Made by a program: the position numbers and the translations under genes. The notes beneath the pieces were generated by a model. That model ran no database searches, was not told the origin of the DNA, and saw nothing but the letters and a program-made list of their open reading frames with translations. From Myxococcus sp. RHSTA-1-4 (GTDB taxonomy: Bacteria; Myxococcota; Myxococcia; Myxococcales; Myxococcaceae), in NCBI RefSeq assembly GCF_020037125.1, contig NZ_JAIQDG010000024.1, positions 1 through 64,000 of the forward strand: a DNA stretch of 64,000 bases. Direction: 5' to 3'. Positions 33,581 to 41,773 of the stretch are shown here, piece after piece. Position 1 is the stretch's first letter. Each line of letters begins with the position of its first letter.

Positions 33581-33688
33581 GGAGTCACCTCCGGGAGTGG
33601 CACGGGAGACAGCCCTTCGCCGAGCGCAATGCCAGACTCGCGCTGCGTTCGCGGTCTCATCGCGCTCACGGAGTCACCTCCGGGAGTG
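33572..33688. repeat. Two 28-bp direct repeats carrying stop, ribosome site and GTG start
   Basis: An identical 28-bp block occurs at 33572-33599 and 33661-33688. On the minus strand it contains GGAGGTGA, then ACTCCGTGAGCGCG, that is a strong Shine-Dalgarno followed by an overlapping stop (TGA) and start (GTG). The 61 bp between the copies are not repeated. Confidence 0.95.
33577..33669 (-). CDS. 30-codon frame between bpX5-like and vWA genes
   Basis: GTG 33669 overlaps the bpX5-like stop and is preceded by the same GGAGGTGA site as the next gene; its own stop overlaps the vWA GTG. It begins VSA like the vWA protein and ends PLPEVTP like the bpX5-like protein (SLPEVTP). It therefore looks like a by-product of a duplicated stop/ribosome-site/start module. 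It could keep ribosomes coupled along the operon. A functional peptide is unproven. Confidence 0.35.
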   Translation of the reverse strand: MSAMRPRTQRESGIALGEGLSPVPLPEVTP

Positions 33689-34148
33689 ACACAGCCGGAG
33701 GCGGCTCCAGCCAGGCGGTGAGCGTGGCGCGGTCCACCGGCCGAGCCGCCCCCACGGAGACGAGGTGGCCGGATGCGGGCAGCACGGCCACCGGCGTGCC
33801 CTCCATCCCCACGCGGGCGAGCAGCGCGCGCTCCAGCATCGACGACGCCACGTTGGGTGCCAGCGCGCAGGGCATCAGCAGCGACGGCGCGGCGGAGTCC
33901 CTGCCCAGGTACACGGCCCCATCCACCCACGGCAGCGACTCGGCGGGCCCCAGCAGCACGAGGACACCCGGGCCCGCCACGCCGCTCCACGAGGCGAGAC
34001 GCGCGTCATCCTCGGAGAGCACCCGGCGCGCGAGCGCGAGCGCAACGGGCCCCTCGCCCGCCACGGCGAGCGGCTCCAGCGGCTCGGACCGAGGCCCCCA
34101 GCGCACCGGGATTCGCGCGGCTGCAATGTCGTGGTGCTCGCTGCTCAT
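33666..34148 (-). CDS. Small bpX5-like adaptor protein (ternary conflict system)
   Basis: This encodes 160 residues; ATG 34148 lies two bases after the moxR stop. The sequence is soluble, rich in Ala, Leu and Val strands (GPGVLVLLGPAESLPWVDGAVYLG, split by turns), with no catalytic motif. The segment PVAVLPASGHLVSVGAARPV followed by LTAWLEPP fits small single-domain proteins of the bpX5 type that sit beside moxR in these operons. The order MoxR, bpX5-like, vWA/propeller, bpX6-like/propeller is the basis of the call. The domain name is inferred from size and place; sequence evidence alone is weak. Confidence 0.6.
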   Translation of the reverse strand: MSSEHHDIAAARIPVRWGPRSEPLEPLAVAGEGPVALALARRVLSEDDARLASWSGVAGPGVLVLLGPAESLPWVDGAVYLGRDSAAPSLLMPCALAPNVASSMLERALLARVGMEGTPVAVLPASGHLVSVGAARPVDRATLTAWLEPPPAVSLPEVTP

Positions 34149-34150
34149 CT

Positions 34151-35323
34151 TCAAGCCGCCACGTTCGCGTTGGCCGCGGGCGTGGCGGGCGACAGCGCCT
34201 CGGACAGCCGGACGCGCAGCGCCTTCAGGTCCTCGGGCAGGGACTCGGGCGCGAAGCCCGCGTCCATCTCCCGGGCCACGCCCTCCAGCTTCAGGCGCCA
34301 TGCGGAGAGCGCCTCGGAATCCCCATCCGCGGGCCGCTCCGAGAGCAGCACCTCTCCCGCCGTGGCGATGCGCTGCGCCCGGGCGCGAGGCCCCGCGCTG
34401 GCCTCCAGCGCCGCCGAGGCCAGGGCCGGGTTCTCCGATGCCGCGAGCAATTCGCGCAGCACGTCGCGAGCGAGCGCCTGGGCCTCCTTGGTGGGCACGG
34501 CATAGACGAGCGGCCACAGGTCCGCGGTGCCCGGCACGCGCCGGCCGGCCAGCGCCGCGGCGGAGGCGATGAGCTTCTGCACCTTCACCGCGCGGCGGTC
34601 CGACAGGCCGATGCCGGCGGCGCGCAGCGAGCGCAGCGCATGGGCCAGGTGCGGGCGGACGGCGGAGAGGTCCGCCTCGCGAGCGGCCTGGGCGAGCACG
34701 TCCAGGGACTCCAGCGAGGTGGCGCGGGCCTCGGCCTCGCTCCACAGCGAGGCGCCGCCGGCGAGCAGTTCCTCCAGCCGGGGGTCGGGCACGGGCTCGA
34801 CGAAGATGCGGGTGAGGAAGCGGTCGGCGAACGCGGCGAGCGAGTCATCCTCGGGCAGCGCGTTGGAGGCGCCCACGCAGACGCGCAGCGGGCAGCGCAT
34901 GCGCGTGTGGCCGCGCCGGAAGGTGCGCTCGTTGAGGATGCCGAGCAGCGTGTTGAGGATGGCGGTGGAGCCGAGGAAGACCTCGTCAAGGAAGGCGACC
35001 TCGGCCTCGGGCAGCATGCCGGTGGTCTCCGTCTCCACGAGTCCCTCGCGCAGCTTGCGCAGGTCCACGGGGCCGAACAGCTCGGAGGGCTCGGTGAAGC
35101 GGCCCAGGAGATACTCGAAGTAGGAGCCGCCGAGGGCGCGAGCGGTGCGGCGCACGGCCTCGCTCTTCGCGGTACCGGGAGGGCCGATGACGAGCAGGTG
35201 CTCGCCGGCCACGGCGGACAGGGCAACCAGCTCCACCATGGCCTCGCGCTCGACGAGCCCCCGCCCGGCGTCGGTGAGTGCATCGCGGACGGCGGAAGCC
35301 GCGGCTTCGAAAGTGACGGACAT
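34151..35323 (-). CDS. MoxR-family AAA+ ATPase (ternary conflict system)
   Basis: This encodes 390 residues from ATG 35323. The Walker A motif is GPPGTAKS (47-54), Walker B VAFLDE (109-114) followed by VFLGSTAILNTLLGILNER typical of MoxR/RavA, and sensor 1 is in VCVGASNALPEDD. The C-terminal lid (SDRRAVKVQKLIASAAALAG) has the sensor-2-like Arg pair. MoxR ATPases form hexamers that remodel vWA-containing partners. Here it heads an operon with a bpX5-like protein, a vWA/propeller protein and a bpX6-like/propeller protein. It is cytoplasmic. The 211-bp region before it must contain the operon promoter; it is divergent from an outer-membrane protein gene. Confidence 0.92.
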   Translation of the reverse strand: MSVTFEAAASAVRDALTDAGRGLVEREAMVELVALSAVAGEHLLVIGPPGTAKSEAVRRTARALGGSYFEYLLGRFTEPSELFGPVDLRKLREGLVETETTGMLPEAEVAFLDEVFLGSTAILNTLLGILNERTFRRGHTRMRCPLRVCVGASNALPEDDSLAAFADRFLTRIFVEPVPDPRLEELLAGGASLWSEAEARATSLESLDVLAQAAREADLSAVRPHLAHALRSLRAAGIGLSDRRAVKVQKLIASAAALAGRRVPGTADLWPLVYAVPTKEAQALARDVLRELLAASENPALASAALEASAGPRARAQRIATAGEVLLSERPADGDSEALSAWRLKLEGVAREMDAGFAPESLPEDLKALRVRLSEALSPATPAANANVAA

Positions 35324-35534
35324 GGGAGCGAGCCTATCCGCCGGACTCGGCCGGCGCGAAGAGCACCCGCGGTGACAGGTGCTCCTCCATGGAGTGGAAT
35401 CCGTGCCACCGGGTATCCGGCGGAACGCGCATGTGCCTCTCCGTGACGGGGGCCGCGGGGTTTCATGACATGGACGTGGGAGGACGGGCGACGGCCTTCC
35501 CGGGGAGCACAGTCCCGGGCGTAGACTGGAGCGC

Positions 35535-36131
35535 ATGAGAACGCTGTGGAAGTCGGTGGCGCTGGCGGGCGTGTTGGGCCTGGGGACGGAGGCGGCGGCG
35601 GAGGGCTGGCACGGGTACGCCTCGCTGGGAGCGGGCATCACGCTGGACCACCTGAGCGACTTCCACGCGAAGGGGCCGGCGCTGCACGGGTACCTGGGCG
35701 TGGAATCACCGCCGGGCTTGTCGTTGGGACTGCTGGCGGAGGTCTCCGAGACGTGGGGACAGCAGCAGTTCCCGGTGGCGGCGGACCCGAACCGGCTGGA
35801 GCGGGCGCAGCTCGACTACAAGGCGGTGGGCATCGAGGCGCGGCTGCGTTTCTTCCGGGACAAGCCCATCAACCCGTGGGTGGGAGCGCGCCTGTCGAAG
35901 AGCTGGTCGAGCTCCTTCACGCCGGACGACGCGGGGAGACTCCTGCGCGAGAAGATCGACACCACGAGCATGGCCTTCCGGTTGGGCATCGATGGTTGGT
36001 TCAACTCGCGCTGGGGCCTGTCGGTGGCCACGGCCTTCCAGTTCTGCGACGTGAAATTCACCGAGGAAGCCATCAAGGAGTGCGCCGAGCCGCTGCACTC
36101 CGTCATCGCGGGCCCGGTGCTGCGGTTCTGA
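35535..36131 (+). CDS. Predicted small outer-membrane beta-barrel protein
   Basis: This encodes 198 residues, with a signal peptide of about 22 residues (VALAGVLGLGTEAAAEG) and GGAG just before the ATG. The rest is alternating strands and turns (YASLGAGITLDHLSDFH, SLGLLAEVSETWG, IEARLRFFRDKPINPWVGAR) and ends with a C-terminal aromatic strand (VIAGPVLRF), the signal for barrel assembly. It is similar in build to 8-stranded OmpA-like barrels. It lies divergent from moxR. The function is unknown; it may be a porin-like or structural protein. Confidence 0.65.
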   Translation: MRTLWKSVALAGVLGLGTEAAAEGWHGYASLGAGITLDHLSDFHAKGPALHGYLGVESPPGLSLGLLAEVSETWGQQQFPVAADPNRLERAQLDYKAVGIEARLRFFRDKPINPWVGARLSKSWSSSFTPDDAGRLLREKIDTTSMAFRLGIDGWFNSRWGLSVATAFQFCDVKFTEEAIKECAEPLHSVIAGPVLRF

Positions 36132-36195
36132 CGGACGTCTCCACGAGCTGAATGTCCCACGCCAGCGGCGCGCGTGGCGGTTACAGTGCGCCGCC

Positions 36196-36900
36196 ATGAG
36201 CACCTCGACTTCCCTCCCCGCCCCCATGAGTTCCCGGTGGCTGTACCTGCACGGCTTCGCCTCGGGGCCCGACTCGACGAAGGGCGTGGCCGTGGCGAGG
36301 CACTACGAAGCCCAGGGCATCCACGTGGAGCGCCTCAACCTCCGCGTGCCGTCCATGGAGCAGCTCCGCCTGAGCGCGATGCTGGACACGGTGAAGGCGG
36401 CGCTCGGTGGGCCCCAGGAGCGCGCGGTCCTCTTCGGATCCAGCCTGGGCGGGCTCGTGGCGGCACGGATGGCCGAGCAGGACGCCCGCGTGTGCGCGCT
36501 GGTGCTGCTGGCTCCGGCGTTCCGGGTGGTGGAGCAGCTCCACCGGCGCATGGGGGACGCGGGGTGGAAGCACTGGCAGACGACGGGGTGGATTGAGACG
36601 GACGACTTCGCGGAGAAGCGCAAGGTGCGCATCCACTCCGGATTCATCGCGGACGCGGAGGCGGTGGATGCACGGACGGGAGGCTGGCCCGACGTGCGGG
36701 TGCCCACGCTCATCATCCACGGGCGCGAGGATGACACCTGTGACATCCGCTACTCACGCCAGTGGGCCGAGGGCCGGCGCCACGTCCGCGTCGTGGAGGT
36801 GGACGACGGCCACGAGCTGACGGCGTCCCTGCCCCGAATCAATGCCGAGGCCGACGACTTCCTCCGTGCGTGGGGAGTGAACCGACCCTCGCCGCGGTGA
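36196..36900 (+). CDS. YqiA/YcfP-type alpha/beta hydrolase
   Basis: This encodes 234 residues; the family-like part begins near residue 11 (MSSRWLYLHGFASGPDSTKG), so ATG 36226 is a possible start. The oxyanion segment is YLHGFASGP, nucleophile elbow FGSSLGGLVAARM, acid in HGREDDTC and catalytic His in DDGHELT. These match the small esterases of the UPF0227/YqiA group. It should be a cytoplasmic enzyme acting on short or thio-esters; the substrate is unknown. It follows the barrel gene by 64 bp on the same strand but looks unrelated. Confidence 0.8.
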   Translation: MSTSTSLPAPMSSRWLYLHGFASGPDSTKGVAVARHYEAQGIHVERLNLRVPSMEQLRLSAMLDTVKAALGGPQERAVLFGSSLGGLVAARMAEQDARVCALVLLAPAFRVVEQLHRRMGDAGWKHWQTTGWIETDDFAEKRKVRIHSGFIADAEAVDARTGGWPDVRVPTLIIHGREDDTCDIRYSRQWAEGRRHVRVVEVDDGHELTASLPRINAEADDFLRAWGVNRPSPR

Positions 36901-36940
36901 CGGTGCTCAAGTCCACCAGGGGATGTCCATCCCCAGCCCG

Positions 36941-37480
36941 CTACTGCGCCAGGACATCGAGCACCCCGGAGAGGGTGGTGGCGTTCAGAGCCTTGTCGAA
37001 CCAGCGGTCCAGCGTGGCCGTGTCCGTGCAGGAGAGGATGCGCTGCCGGGCCTCCTCGCCCACGGGCACGCCCCGCGCGGCGAGTATTCGCAGGATGTCC
37101 TCGGCACGCCCTCGAGTCACCCCCTCTTCCCGGCCCCGAGCCAGGCCCTCCTCCAGCCCCCGCTGGCGGCCCCGCTCAATGAGTTCCTCGCCATAACTCC
37201 GCATCAGTTCCTCCGCGCGATGCTCGCCCAGCACCGAGTTTAGCACCCGCCCGGCCGCTTCTTGTGTCCCCTCGTCCCCCACCAGCAGCAGGTAACGGAT
37301 GAGCATCTTCAGCTGCTCCGCGCCCTCGGGGCCCGCCTGCACCTGGGCGAAGAGCGCCACCCACTCCGGCAACTTCCGGACCAGCTCCCCGCTCCGTCCA
37401 TACCGCAGCAGCAGCCACGCCAGCCGGGCCAGCGGTGGACCCGGCCGCGCCGGACTCTCCATGACGAGAGAGAATGGCAA
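36941..37480 (-). pseudogene. 5'-truncated Rpn-family recombination-promoting nuclease
   Basis: The 179 residues match the C-terminal part of myxobacterial Rpn/PD-(D/E)XK transposase-like proteins: PLARLAWLLLRYGRSGELVR, the middle helical region, and the Arg/Glu/Gly-rich helix (GRQRGLEEGLARGREEG) near the C-terminus. The N-terminal nuclease domain with the catalytic PD...ExK residues is absent. The upstream gene's stop lies only nine bases before this frame opens, so the missing part is not nearby. It is probably a relic without nuclease activity, though the helical tail might still be made. Confidence 0.75.
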
Positions 37481-37489
37481 CGCATCGAC

Positions 37490-38131
37490 TCACGGCAACC
37501 ATTCACTCCCGGCAAGCACCTGCACGGCGCCCCGCTCGTCATAGACAGTCCCCACCGGGCGGAACCCATCACCCTGACTGACCGTGACGACCCGGCTGAA
37601 GCCGACGAATCCATGGACGGTGCACTTCCCTGAGCCCTCCAGGGAAAACACCAGCACGTCACGCTCCCAGGTCGCTCCGGTCCGCTGATTCAGGAACCGC
37701 GTCGGCCGCCATGAAGCCCGCCCCGGCGCCCCCTCCATCCGCCCCTGAAGCGAGAGCACCTCGACACCATTCGGCTCGACAAGGTCGATGGGAATCGCGC
37801 AGGCCCGCTCTCCACCGCGCCTGTCACCCGTCAAGTCAGCGACGTGACCGATGAACCACCTGTCCCTGCCTTCGTCGTCGGGAGCACTGAAGAAGACCGC
37901 GCAGTACCCCAACGCCCCCGTGGACCGCGATGAGGCCGCATGCTTCAACATGCGCTCGCATCCAGCCTCGGAGAGCTCGTCTACGTCGTCATAGGGGCCC
38001 GCCAGGGGTCCCTCGTAACGAACGGGCCCGTTCGGGTCCTCGCGTACCCGGATATCGAGGTCCGCACGGGACGTCGCACAGGCGCCTGCACCGCCCATCA
38101 GCAGCAGGGTTCCCACCACAGTCCATCGCAT
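37490..38131 (-). CDS. Lipoprotein, first copy of a duplicated family
   Basis: This encodes 213 residues from ATG 38131, with a G-rich ribosome site. The signal is MRWTVVGTLLLMGGAGACA (lipobox GACA). The mature part begins LDIRVREDPNGPVRYEGPLA and contains CERML, GYCAVFF, ERACAIP and a Cys near the C-terminus (GKCTVHG). The protein at 38634-39332 shares the same order of landmarks (IRVVRMPNG, DGPAAGPF, CELM, EYCALSYY, KACEVP, ACSSF), so the two are diverged tandem copies. The family is unknown. Conserved Cys pairs suggest disulphides in the periplasm. Confidence 0.7.
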   Translation of the reverse strand: MRWTVVGTLLLMGGAGACATSRADLDIRVREDPNGPVRYEGPLAGPYDDVDELSEAGCERMLKHAASSRSTGALGYCAVFFSAPDDEGRDRWFIGHVADLTGDRRGGERACAIPIDLVEPNGVEVLSLQGRMEGAPGRASWRPTRFLNQRTGATWERDVLVFSLEGSGKCTVHGFVGFSRVVTVSQGDGFRPVGTVYDERGAVQVLAGSEWLP

Positions 38132-38148
38132 GAATCCCCCCGATTCGC

Positions 38149-38619
38149 TCAACGCACGCGAAGAACGCGGCCACGACCATCCACGACGTACTCGGCCCCT
38201 CCATCGAGGATGGCCGTCGTCAACCCGCACCGCTCAATCACAGGAGTGAACGCCACAGAGAAGAGGCCGTCCCCATACGGCAGCACGAGCGCGTCGTAGG
38301 TCTCCCTGCGCGACAGACATTCCTCCAGAGGCGTGTACCCATCCTTCCAGCGCACCTTCGTCCCGGGAGGAAGGAAGTCCCTCATCGCGACCTCGAGCGC
38401 GGCCACAGCGGGGCCCTGCAACTCCACTGCGCCCTCGTAGGACTGGGGCAGAGGCACCTTGTCACTCTCTTCCTGGGGAAGCGTCTCCGCCTTCTCGAGC
38501 TTGTAGTAGCCAAAGTATGAGCAGCCACTCAGCACTCCGCCCAGGGCCACGGCGGCGAAGAACCGTCCGACGACTCCGGCCGGGTGCACAGCGCACAGAC
38601 GACGCATCGAATCCGGCAT
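38149..38619 (-). CDS. Small lipoprotein between two paralogous lipoproteins
   Basis: This encodes 156 residues from ATG 38619 (ATG 38607 and 38646 are in frame). The lipobox is GGVLSGCSYFG. The mature part is a single domain (GAVELQGPAVAALEVAMRDF, GTKVRWKDGYTPLEECLS, YDALVLPYGDGLFSVAF) ending in GRGRVLRVR. This layout resembles small proteins that accompany lipoproteins with NTF2-like or cystatin-like folds, but I cannot name it. It sits between the two duplicated lipoproteins with 15-17-bp gaps, so all three are probably one operon. Confidence 0.65.
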   Translation of the reverse strand: MPDSMRRLCAVHPAGVVGRFFAAVALGGVLSGCSYFGYYKLEKAETLPQEESDKVPLPQSYEGAVELQGPAVAALEVAMRDFLPPGTKVRWKDGYTPLEECLSRRETYDALVLPYGDGLFSVAFTPVIERCGLTTAILDGGAEYVVDGRGRVLRVR

Positions 38620-38633
38620 TCTCCACCTGATGG

Positions 38634-39332
38634 TCAGCGCTGCCATCCGCGCCCCTCCACCGGCCTGAAGGTCCCCCAGCGTCCCTCGGCTCTCCCAATC
38701 AAGAGCCAGCGCCCCTCACGCAGCGCATACACGCCTCGCGTGGCATAACTGTATTTGAACGAGCTACACGCCCCATCCGGCTCCCTGTGGAAGACGAACA
38801 ACTCGCGCTCCCACACCCGGTTCGTCCATGTGTCATGGAATCGGGAGACTCCAAATGGCGACCAGCCCTCGCTCCTCCCCCGCCGCATGTCCCGCGGAGA
38901 GAACTCCCGGTCATGGGGAGGGTTGTGCCCTGGCCCCAGGATGAGGGTCCTCTTCCCGCCCTGGCCGTTGAACATGTGATTGAGCGCGAGAGGAACCTCG
39001 CAGGCCTTCACACCGCTGGAGTCCTCGCGGCTGAAGTCAGAGAAGTAGCTCAAGAAGTACGCCTTCTCTTCAATCGAGTAGTACGACAGCGCGCAGTACT
39101 CCTCCCCGAGCCGTCTGTTCGTGGCTCCCGGCTGTCGCGTCATCAGCTCACACGCGTGTGTGGCCAACTCCTCCGTCCCTTCGAACGGTCCCGCGGCGGG
39201 TCCATCGACCCGGAGCATCCCGTTCGGCATGCGCACGACCCGGATGAGCGGGTTGGGCGTGCCGCATCCCCACCCGAAGCCTCCCGTCAGCAAGACCAGG
39301 AGCGTGGCACGAGCACAAGCCTGGACATGCAT
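38634..39332 (-). CDS. Lipoprotein, second copy of a duplicated family
   Basis: This encodes 232 residues from ATG 39332. The lipobox is GGFGWGCGTP. It parallels the lipoprotein at 37490-38131: IRVVRMPNGMLRVDGPAAGP at the start, HACELM, EYCALSYYSIEEKAYFLSYF, VKACEVPLAL, and a C-terminal aromatic strand region with ACSSFKYSY. It is the first gene of a three-lipoprotein operon. No catalytic motif is visible. Its role is unknown; a duplicated family next to a small companion suggests a surface or periplasmic complex. Confidence 0.7.
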   Translation of the reverse strand: MHVQACARATLLVLLTGGFGWGCGTPNPLIRVVRMPNGMLRVDGPAAGPFEGTEELATHACELMTRQPGATNRRLGEEYCALSYYSIEEKAYFLSYFSDFSREDSSGVKACEVPLALNHMFNGQGGKRTLILGPGHNPPHDREFSPRDMRRGRSEGWSPFGVSRFHDTWTNRVWERELFVFHREPDGACSSFKYSYATRGVYALREGRWLLIGRAEGRWGTFRPVEGRGWQR

Positions 39333-39485
39333 CCTTCCCCCCAGCGTGCCCGCGACCCGGGCACGGGATATGAGCCTATCGAGCACCCCCCTTCCCCGCG
39401 CCCGGGTGTTCACTCCCACCCCACCCGGGCCCACCCGCCCGATGCCATTGCTCGCCGTCAACGCAACGAGATTAAGCTCCGGCCC

Positions 39486-40199
39486 ATGAACCGCGAATAC
39501 CACCGCTGGCGTAGTGAGCGCCTGAACCGGGACATGGAGGTGCTCCTCTTCGGCCACTCGGGCGAGCCGGTGATGTTGCTGCCCACGAGCAAGGGCCGCT
39601 TCTACCAGGCCGAGGACTTCGGCCTCATCGGCGCCATCGCCGACCGCATCCAGTCCGGCCGGTACATCGTGGTGTGTCCGGACTCGGTGGACGAGGAGTC
39701 CTGGTTCAACAAGTCCATCCACCCGCGCGAGCGCGTCATCCGCCACCAGCAGTGGGAGGACTACCTCCTCCACGAGGTCGTCCCGCTCCTCACCCGCCGC
39801 AGCACCGGCGGCCGCCTCACCCTCGCCGGGTGCAGCTTCGGCGGCTTCCACGCCTACAACGTCGGCCTGCGCCACCCGCACGTCTTCCGCCGCCTCATCT
39901 CCATGGGCGGCAAGTTCGAGACCGACGAGTTCCTCGACGGCCACAACGACTCGGACGTCTACTTCCACTCGTGCACGCAGTGGCTGCCCGGCGTGAATGA
40001 CCCGGCCCAGCTCTCCGCCCTGCAGCGCGTGGAGATGGTCCTCGCCGTGGGCGAGCACGACTTCTGCCGCCCCTCCAACGAGCACCTCTCCAGCCTCCTG
40101 TGGAAGAAGGGCATCGGCAACCACCTCGCCGTCTGGCAGGGCGGCACCCACGACTGGCCCGTATGGCGGCAGATGATTCAGCAGTACCTGCCCTGGTAG
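39486..40199 (+). CDS. Esterase-like alpha/beta hydrolase (COG4947 type)
   Basis: This encodes 237 residues from ATG 39486. The sequence opens MNREYHRWRSERLNRDMEVL and reads MLLPTSKGRFYQAEDFGLI, typical of a group of 'esterase-like' proteins of about 240 residues. The nucleophile elbow is AGCSFGGFHA; the acid and His are probably in VGEHDFC and GGTHDWP. It has no signal peptide. The first strand carries a GHSGEP turn. It is cytoplasmic and the substrate is unknown. It is divergent from the lipoprotein operon, with 153 bp between. Confidence 0.8.
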   Translation: MNREYHRWRSERLNRDMEVLLFGHSGEPVMLLPTSKGRFYQAEDFGLIGAIADRIQSGRYIVVCPDSVDEESWFNKSIHPRERVIRHQQWEDYLLHEVVPLLTRRSTGGRLTLAGCSFGGFHAYNVGLRHPHVFRRLISMGGKFETDEFLDGHNDSDVYFHSCTQWLPGVNDPAQLSALQRVEMVLAVGEHDFCRPSNEHLSSLLWKKGIGNHLAVWQGGTHDWPVWRQMIQQYLPW

Positions 40200-40215
40200 C
40201 CGCCGCGCCGGACGC

Positions 40216-41613
40216 CTACGCCTCCAACGGGCGCAGCGTGCCGGCGCTCAGCCGGTGGAAGCGCCACAGCAGCGCCACCGCCACGGCGATGAGCCCCGCG
40301 CACAGGCCCCACCAGATGCCCACCACGCCCAGGCCCAGCCCGAAGCCCAAGAGCAGCGTCAGCGGCAGGCCGATGGCGTAGTGGCCCACCATGTTGGCCA
40401 CGAAGGTGAAGTGTGTGTCACCCGCGCCGCGCAGCACGCCCGCGCCCACGCCCTGCACCCCGTCGAACACCTGGAAGACGGCGCTCACCATCAGCAGCGG
40501 CACCACCAGCGGCAGCACGTCCTCCGGCGCCCCGGCCAGCTCCGCCAGCGCCCGCGGGAAGACGGCGAACACCAGCGCCCCCAGCGCCATGAAGCCCGCG
40601 CCCCCCGCGAAGGCCATGAACCCGCTCAGCCGCGCCTGCGGCGTGTTGTGCGCCCCCACCGCCCAGCCCACCCGCACGCTGCCCGCGTTGCCAATGCCCA
40701 TGGCCACCGTGAAGGTGACGCTCGAGAAGGAGATGGCAATCTGGTGCGCCCCCACGCTCGCCGGGCCCAGGCCTCCCGCCAGCACGCCCGCCAGCGCGAA
40801 CACACCAATCTCCGCGGAGATGTGGAGGCCAATCGGAATCCCCACCCGCGCGGCCTGCGCCAGGTCCGCCCACACCGGCGTGCGCACGGGCCGCCCCGCC
40901 CCCTCCAGCGGCCGGCCCCGCACCGCCATCAGGACGATGCCCAGCTGCAGCATCGTGCACAGCGTCGTGGCCAGCGCCGAGCCCGCCACCCCCATGGCCG
41001 GCACCGCGCGCAGCGGCCCGAAGTACGCCGGCAGCTCCGCCCCGCCGAACACCAGCAGGATGTCCGCGCCCAGGTTGAGGAGGTTGGCCACCACCGTGGC
41101 CACCACCAGCGGCCGCGTGAAGGCGGTGGACTGGAGGTACGAGCGCATCGTCAGGAAGGCCAGCATCAGCGGCATGCTCGGCGCGCGCCACAGCAGGTAG
41201 TCGCCCGCGCCAGCCACCTCCGCCGCGCCAATCCCCGCCAGCGGCAGCAGCGCCGGCGTCGCCAGCAGCAGCGAGCCCAGCAGCACGCCCGCGAACAGCG
41301 CCATCCATCCGCCCTGCCACAGCAGCGCCCGCGCCCGGCTGAACTGGCGCGCGCCCATGGCCTGCGACAGCAGCGGGTCGAAGCCCATCATCAGCCCTAT
41401 GCCGAAGCCGCTGACGGCGAAGAACAGGCCGTTGCCGAGCCCCACCGCCGCCAGCGCGGACGTCCCCGCCCGCCCCACCACCAGCGTGTCCACCAGGCCC
41501 ATGAGCGCCTGGCCGCCCTGGGCAATGGCGATGGGCAGTGCCAGCCGGGTCAGCTCACGGAGCTCCGTACGGAGGGGCTTCACGGACAGGGACGGAGTCA
41601 CGGCGGTGGACAT
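40216..41613 (-). CDS. MATE family multidrug/toxin efflux transporter
   Basis: This encodes 465 residues from ATG 41613. Twelve hydrophobic segments are visible in two homologous halves. The N-terminal half begins LRELTRLALPIAIAQGGQAL then GLVDTLVVGRAGT, the MATE signature of helices 1-2; the second half repeats the pattern (AARVGIPIGLHISAEIGVFA). It has the GxQxVGAHQIA-like loop GPASVGAHQIA. MATE proteins expel cationic drugs or metabolites across the inner membrane with Na+ or H+ exchange. The gene is convergent with the esterase gene. The substrate cannot be inferred. Confidence 0.92.
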   Translation of the reverse strand: MSTAVTPSLSVKPLRTELRELTRLALPIAIAQGGQALMGLVDTLVVGRAGTSALAAVGLGNGLFFAVSGFGIGLMMGFDPLLSQAMGARQFSRARALLWQGGWMALFAGVLLGSLLLATPALLPLAGIGAAEVAGAGDYLLWRAPSMPLMLAFLTMRSYLQSTAFTRPLVVATVVANLLNLGADILLVFGGAELPAYFGPLRAVPAMGVAGSALATTLCTMLQLGIVLMAVRGRPLEGAGRPVRTPVWADLAQAARVGIPIGLHISAEIGVFALAGVLAGGLGPASVGAHQIAISFSSVTFTVAMGIGNAGSVRVGWAVGAHNTPQARLSGFMAFAGGAGFMALGALVFAVFPRALAELAGAPEDVLPLVVPLLMVSAVFQVFDGVQGVGAGVLRGAGDTHFTFVANMVGHYAIGLPLTLLLGFGLGLGVVGIWWGLCAGLIAVAVALLWRFHRLSAGTLRPLEA

Positions 41614-41671
41614 GGCAGGCGCGCCTATAGCGTCTTCCGGGAGGGAATGCGCTCCCCACCTGTGACGCCCC

Positions 41672-41704
41672 GCCGCTCCCCGGCCTGACCGGGGAGGGCG
41701 GTTT
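41672..41704. terminator. Strong GC hairpin between beta-propeller and MATE genes
   Basis: CCGCTCCCCGG and CCGGGGAGGGCGG can pair around the loop CCTGA. The hairpin lies 70 bp past the stop of the minus-strand beta-propeller gene and before the MATE start. It has no U-run on the minus strand, so termination would be factor-aided. It could instead lie in the MATE leader. Confidence 0.4.
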
Positions 41705-41773
41705 CCTCCTCGTGACATCCGCCCTACAGGGGAGCAGGCCTGCTCACCCCCACGCCGGCCCCGCCGGGCCACA

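Noticed and set aside
39333-40151. Upstream extension of the second lipoprotein
   Set aside because: It runs antisense to the esterase-like gene; the lipoprotein signal begins at 39332.
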